Shown: one piece after another, positions 60,032 to 64,000 of the stretch | How positions within the stretch are numbered: the first letter of the stretch is position 1 | Layout of the letters: the number at the start of each line of letters is the position of its first letter | Assembly (NCBI RefSeq): GCF_900113905.1 | Contig: NZ_FORC01000002.1 | Location: 1,164,772-1,228,771, forward strand | DNA: 64,000 nucleotides | Reading direction: 5' to 3' | Source of the DNA: Phytopseudomonas argentinensis | GTDB lineage: Bacteria > Pseudomonadota > Gammaproteobacteria > Pseudomonadales > Pseudomonadaceae | Translations under genes and position numbers: made by a program | Notes under the pieces: model-generated | Told to the model about the DNA's origin: nothing | The model's input: the letters and a program-made list of their open reading frames with translations, nothing else | Databases searched by the model: none

Positions 60032-62839
60032 ATGGGCGAACTGGCCAAAGAAATCCTCCCGGTCAACATCGAAGATGAACTGAAACAGTCGTACCTCGAC
60101 TACGCGATGAGCGTGATCGTCGGGCGTGCTTTGCCGGATGCGCGCGACGGCCTGAAGCCCGTGCATCGCCGGGTGCTGTTCGCCATGAGCGAGCTGGGCA
60201 ACGACTGGAACAAGCCCTACAAGAAATCCGCCCGTGTGGTCGGTGACGTCATTGGTAAATACCACCCCCACGGTGATACCGCCGTTTACGACACCATCGT
60301 GCGGATGGCGCAGCCGTTCTCGCTGCGCTACCTGCTGGTCGACGGCCAGGGCAACTTCGGTTCGGTGGACGGCGACAACGCCGCGGCCATGCGATACACC
60401 GAAGTGCGCATGACCAAACTGGCCCACGAACTGCTGGCCGACCTGCACAAGGAAACCGTCGACTGGGTGCCCAACTACGACGGCACCGAGCAGATCCCGG
60501 CGGTCATGCCGACCAAGATCCCCAACCTGCTGGTCAACGGTTCCAGCGGTATCGCCGTGGGCATGGCGACCAACATTCCGCCGCACAACCTGGGCGAAGT
60601 GATCGACGGCTGCCTGGCGCTGATCGACAGCCCGGAACTGACCGTCGATGAGCTGATGCAGTACATCCCCGGCCCGGATTTCCCCACCGCAGGGATCATC
60701 AACGGCCGCGCCGGTATCGTCGAAGCGTACCGCACCGGCCGCGGGCGCATTTACATCCGTGCCCGCGCCGAAGTCGAAGACATCGACAAGGTCGGCGGTC
60801 GCCAGCAGATCGTCGTCACCGAGCTGCCGTACCAGCTGAACAAGGCCCGTCTGATCGAGAAGATCGCCGAGCTGGTCAAGGAGAAGAAGCTCGAGGGCAT
60901 CACCGAGCTGCGTGACGAGTCCGACAAGGACGGCATGCGCGTGGTCATCGAGCTGCGCCGCGGCGAAGTGCCCGAGGTGATCCTCAACAACCTCTACGCC
61001 CAGACCCAGATGCAGAGCGTGTTCGGCATCAACGTGGTGGCACTGATCGACGGCCAGCCGAAGATCCTCAACCTCAAGGACATGCTCGAGGCTTTCATCC
61101 TGCACCGCCGCGAGGTGGTCACCCGGCGTACCGTGTTCGAGCTGCGCAAGGCCCGTGAGCGTGGTCACATCCTCGAAGGCCAGGCGGTCGCGCTGTCCAA
61201 CATCGACCCGGTGATCGCCCTGATCAAGGCCTCGCCGACACCATCGGAAGCCAAGGAGGCGCTGATTTCCACCGCCTGGGAATCCACCGCCGTGGAAGCC
61301 ATGGTCGAGCGCGCCGGTGCCGACTCCTGCCGCCCGGAAGGTCTCGATCCGCAATACGGCCTGCGTGACGGCAAGTACTACCTGTCGCCGGAACAGGCCC
61401 AGGCGATCCTCGACCTGCGCCTGCACCGCCTGACCGGTCTGGAGCACGAGAAGCTGCTGGCCGAGTACCAGGAGATCCTCAACCAGATCGGCGAGCTGAT
61501 CCGCATCCTGACCAGCGCCGAGCGCCTGATGGAAGTGATTCGCGAGGAGCTGGAAGCGGTCAAGGCCGAGTTCGGCGACAAGCGCCGTACCGAGATCCTC
61601 GATTCGCGTCTGGACCTGACCCTGGGTGACATGATCCCGCAAGAAGAGCGCGTGGTGACCATCTCCTACGGCGGTTATGCCAAGACTCAGCCACTGACCG
61701 CCTACCAGGCCCAGCGCCGTGGCGGCAAGGGCAAGTCGGCCACCGGCATCAAGGACGAGGACTACATCGCTCACCTGCTGGTCGCCAACAGCCACGCCAC
61801 GCTGCTGCTGTTCTCCAGCAAGGGCAAGGTGTACTGGCTCAAGACCTACGAAATTCCCGAAGCATCCCGTGCCGCCCGCGGCCGTCCGCTGGTCAACCTG
61901 CTGCCGCTGGAAGAGGGTGAATACATCACCACCATGCTGCAGATCGACCTCGAGGCCCTGCAGCAGCAGGCCGGCGCCGATGACGTGGACGACAGCGACG
62001 ACGCCGTGCTCGAAGGCGAGATCGTCGAAGCCGAAGAAGTGGCCGAAGTCGCCGAGGTCGAAGAAGTCGAAGGTGAGACCGCCGAGCTGGTGGCCGAGCC
62101 GACTGGCGCCTACATCTTCATGGCCACCGCCTCCGGCACCGTGAAGAAGACCCCGCTGGTGCAGTTCAGCCGTCCGCGCTCCAACGGCCTGATCGCCCTG
62201 AAACTGAAGGAAGGCGACACCCTGATTGCCGCTGCCATCACCGACGGTTCCAAGGAAGTGATGCTGTTCTCCAGCGCCGGCAAGGTGATTCGTTTCGCCG
62301 AGAGCGTGGTGCGTGTCATGGGCCGTGGTGCCCGTGGTATCCGCGGCATGCGTATCGGCAAGGATCAGCGCCTGATCTCCATGCTGATCCCGGAATCCGG
62401 TGCGCAGATCCTCACCGCCTCCGAGCGTGGCTTTGGCAAGCGCACCGCGCTGTCCAAGTTCCCGCGTCGCGGCCGTGGCGGCCAGGGCGTGATCGGCATG
62501 ATCACCAAGGAGCGTAATGGCCCACTGATCGGCGCCATCCAGGTGCAGGACGGCGAGGAAATCATGCTGATTTCCGACCAGGGCACCCTGGTGCGTACTC
62601 GTGTCGATGAAGTTTCCAGTTCCGGCCGTAACACCCAGGGCGTAACCCTGATCAAGCTGGCCAAGGACGAGAAACTGGTCGGCCTGGAGCGCGTGCAGGA
62701 GCCTTCCGGGGAAGACCTCGAAGAGGTTCTGGACGAAGAGGGCAATCCGGTGGTCGTCGCCGAAACCGATGAAGCCATCCCAGGCGAAGAGCCGGCAGCA
62801 GAGGGCGACGAGCCAGCAGAAGAAGATCGCGACGCCTAA
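60032..62839 (+). CDS. gyrA: DNA gyrase subunit A
   Basis: 935-residue type II topoisomerase subunit. [20 protein letters not shown] start, quinolone-determining region with Thr83 and Asp87 in [15 protein letters not shown] (both wild type), the catalytic RYTEVRM Tyr, GyrA-box region and six C-terminal beta-pinwheel blades. An acidic insert (~655-705, rich in E/D/V) interrupts the C-terminal domain between blades, and the protein ends in an acidic tail; both are usual for Pseudomonas. The frame opens at 59936 but ATG 60032 matches all family starts. Confidence 0.97.
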   Translation: MGELAKEILPVNIEDELKQSYLDYAMSVIVGRALPDARDGLKPVHRRVLFAMSELGNDWNKPYKKSARVVGDVIGKYHPHGDTAVYDTIVRMAQPFSLRYLLVDGQGNFGSVDGDNAAAMRYTEVRMTKLAHELLADLHKETVDWVPNYDGTEQIPAVMPTKIPNLLVNGSSGIAVGMATNIPPHNLGEVIDGCLALIDSPELTVDELMQYIPGPDFPTAGIINGRAGIVEAYRTGRGRIYIRARAEVEDIDKVGGRQQIVVTELPYQLNKARLIEKIAELVKEKKLEGITELRDESDKDGMRVVIELRRGEVPEVILNNLYAQTQMQSVFGINVVALIDGQPKILNLKDMLEAFILHRREVVTRRTVFELRKARERGHILEGQAVALSNIDPVIALIKASPTPSEAKEALISTAWESTAVEAMVERAGADSCRPEGLDPQYGLRDGKYYLSPEQAQAILDLRLHRLTGLEHEKLLAEYQEILNQIGELIRILTSAERLMEVIREELEAVKAEFGDKRRTEILDSRLDLTLGDMIPQEERVVTISYGGYAKTQPLTAYQAQRRGGKGKSATGIKDEDYIAHLLVANSHATLLLFSSKGKVYWLKTYEIPEASRAARGRPLVNLLPLEEGEYITTMLQIDLEALQQQAGADDVDDSDDAVLEGEIVEAEEVAEVAEVEEVEGETAELVAEPTGAYIFMATASGTVKKTPLVQFSRPRSNGLIALKLKEGDTLIAAAITDGSKEVMLFSSAGKVIRFAESVVRVMGRGARGIRGMRIGKDQRLISMLIPESGAQILTASERGFGKRTALSKFPRRGRGGQGVIGMITKERNGPLIGAIQVQDGEEIMLISDQGTLVRTRVDEVSSSGRNTQGVTLIKLAKDEKLVGLERVQEPSGEDLEEVLDEEGNPVVVAETDEAIPGEEPAAEGDEPAEEDRDA

Positions 62840-62849
62840 ACGCGCCGCT

Positions 62850-62879
62850 CTGCCTGCAGTGTCACGGCATTGCAGGCAG
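62850..62879. terminator. Hairpin between gyrA and serC
   Basis: CTGCCTGCA (62850-62858) and TGCAGGCAG (62871-62879) form a perfect 9-bp stem with a 12-base loop, 10 bases past the gyrA stop. Only CATTT follows, so termination would be partial; serC starts 54 bases later. Confidence 0.55.
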
Positions 62880-62933
62880 CATTTCGCCAGGTAGTTGTAG
62901 TGCTGTAACCAGACAGTCAAGCGAGAGTGAATT

Positions 62934-64000
62934 GTGAGCAAGCGAGCCTTTAATTTCTGCGCCGGCCCTGCCGCGCTTCCCGAAGCCGTTCTGCAGCGTG
63001 CCCAGGCCGAGTTGCTCGACTGGCAGGGGAAGGGCCTTTCCGTCATGGAAATGAGCCACCGCAGCGACGAGTACGTGGCCATCGCCGAAAAGGCCGAGCA
63101 GGATCTGCGCGACCTGCTGACCATTCCCTCCGACTACAAGGTGCTGTTCCTGCAGGGTGGCGCCAGTCAGCAGTTCGCGGAAATCCCGCTCAATCTGCTG
63201 CCTGAAGACGGCACCGCGGATTACATCGATACCGGCATCTGGTCGAAGAAGAGCATCGACGAGGCGCGTCGCTACGGCAACGTCAACGTCGCCGCCAGCG
63301 CCAAGCCCTACGATTACTTCGCCATTCCTGGCCAGAACGAGTGGCAACTGTCCAAGAACGCCGCCTACCTGCACTACGCCAGCAACGAAACCATTGGCGG
63401 CCTGCAGTTCGACTGGATTCCCGAGGCGGGCGACGTTCCGCTGGTGGTCGACATGTCCTCGGACATCCTGTCCCGTGAAGTGGATATCTCCAAGTTCGGC
63501 CTGATCTACGCTGGCGCCCAGAAGAACATCGGCCCCAGCGGCCTGGTGGTGGCGATCATCCGCGAAGACCTGCTCGGTCGCGCGCGCAGCAGTTGCCCGA
63601 CCATGCTCAATTACAAGATCGCCGCCGATAACGGCTCGATGTACAACACTCCGGCGACCTTCAGCTGGTACCTGTCCGGCCTGGTCTTCGAGTGGCTCAA
63701 GGAGCAGGGCGGGGTTGCCGCCATGGAGCAGCGCAACAAGGCCAAGAAGGACCTGCTGTACAAGGTCATCGATTCCAGCGAGTTCTACAGCAACCCGATC
63801 GCCAAGAATGCCCGCTCGTGGATGAACGTGCCGTTCCGCCTGGCTGACGAACGCCTCGACAAGCCGTTCCTGGCTGGCGCCGATGCCCGCGGCCTGCTCA
63901 ATCTCAAGGGCCACCGTTCGGTTGGCGGCATGCGCGCCTCCATCTATAACGCCGTGGGCCTGGATGCGGTCGAGGCGCTGGTCGCCTATATGGCGGAGTT
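62934..64000 (+). CDS. serC: Phosphoserine aminotransferase SerC, truncated by window edge
   Basis: PLP enzyme making O-phosphoserine from 3-phosphohydroxypyruvate (also acts in vitamin B6 synthesis). 355 codons are visible; the family is ~361 residues, so only a handful are missing. RAFNFCAGPAALPEAVL, FLQGGASQQFAEIPLNLL, DMSSDILSREVD and the PLP-lysine region YAGAQKNIGPSGL are clear. Starts at GTG 62934 behind GAGAGTGA. gyrA-serC order is conserved in Pseudomonas. Confidence 0.96.
   Translation, partial: MSKRAFNFCAGPAALPEAVLQRAQAELLDWQGKGLSVMEMSHRSDEYVAIAEKAEQDLRDLLTIPSDYKVLFLQGGASQQFAEIPLNLLPEDGTADYIDTGIWSKKSIDEARRYGNVNVAASAKPYDYFAIPGQNEWQLSKNAAYLHYASNETIGGLQFDWIPEAGDVPLVVDMSSDILSREVDISKFGLIYAGAQKNIGPSGLVVAIIREDLLGRARSSCPTMLNYKIAADNGSMYNTPATFSWYLSGLVFEWLKEQGGVAAMEQRNKAKKDLLYKVIDSSEFYSNPIAKNARSWMNVPFRLADERLDKPFLAGADARGLLNLKGHRSVGGMRASIYNAVGLDAVEALVAYMAE

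Noticed and set aside
60026..63124. Very long minus-strand open frame (~1030 codons) opposite gyrA
   Set aside because: Antisense to a definite gyrA; composition rich in His, Gln, Gly and Leu typical of antisense frames in GC-rich DNA, no family motifs and no ribosome site.
1..64000. tRNA, rRNA, CRISPR arrays, integrases or phage genes
   Set aside because: Looked for while reading both strands; no cloverleaf, rRNA phrase, regularly spaced repeat or recombinase motif was found.

Overview
The window is high-GC gammaproteobacterial DNA that reads as a Pseudomonas chromosome, not P. aeruginosa itself. Evidence: the O-antigen gene order ending in wbpL and wbpM, neighbourhoods matching Pseudomonas core blocks (NAGGN operon with mnmC and the polyphosphate:AMP phosphotransferase; recQ with a FimV-like protein; cyaB beside plcP-agt; cpxR-cpxP-cpxA; scpA/scpB-rluB; yciK-mupP, ubiG, mtnA, gyrA, serC), and Pseudomonas-type REP palindromes. 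No rRNA, tRNA, CRISPR array or intact insertion sequence was seen. Gene identities come from reading protein motifs and gene order; no database search was run.

Layout. 1-9602 (+): 3' part of an O-antigen cluster of the P. aeruginosa O11 type (wzy end, wbjB-C-D for UDP-L-FucNAc, wbjE, wbjF, wbpL, an extra PglD/NeuD-like acetyltransferase, wbpM). 9651-14800 (-): three-gene operon for the osmoprotectant N-acetylglutaminylglutamine amide (asnO, ngg, M42 peptidase). 15171-20152: mnmC, polyphosphate:AMP phosphotransferase and three small conserved genes. 20333-27129 (+): recQ, a MarR-MFS pair, a FimV paralogue and a SelW-like protein. 27140-29166 (-): AraC regulator, tRNA-binding protein, EamA transporter. 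29268-31216 (+): a probable Pho box in front of plcP-agt, the phosphate-starvation lipid-remodelling pair. 31230-34662 (-): cyaB, an Mpo1-like protein, trkH. 34829-36023 (+): YkgJ-type protein and nitroreductase. 36158-39129 (-): cpxR-cpxP-cpxA with phased CpxR-like boxes, and a YciI-like protein. 39252-44950 (+): PHP phosphoesterase, yciO, scpA, a DUF4261-like gene, scpB, a DUF1289 protein and rluB. 45028-47744 (-): diguanylate cyclase, yciK, mupP.

47894-56444 is the most notable accessory block. Divergent hpxX-hpxY-hpxZ (-) and an RpiR regulator, a four-gene ABC importer, a ureidoglycine-glyoxylate-type aminotransferase and an allantoate amidohydrolase (+) form a compact allantoate/oxalurate island. 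It resembles the Klebsiella hpx genes and lies inside what is normally a continuous ubiG-mupP-yciK run. A 12-base motif shared by the regulator promoter and the transporter promoter is a candidate operator. The last segment (56461-64000) returns to core genes: ubiG, a methylthioadenosine deaminase, an MtnA homologue whose catalytic positions look altered, gyrA with wild-type quinolone positions, and serC running off the right edge.
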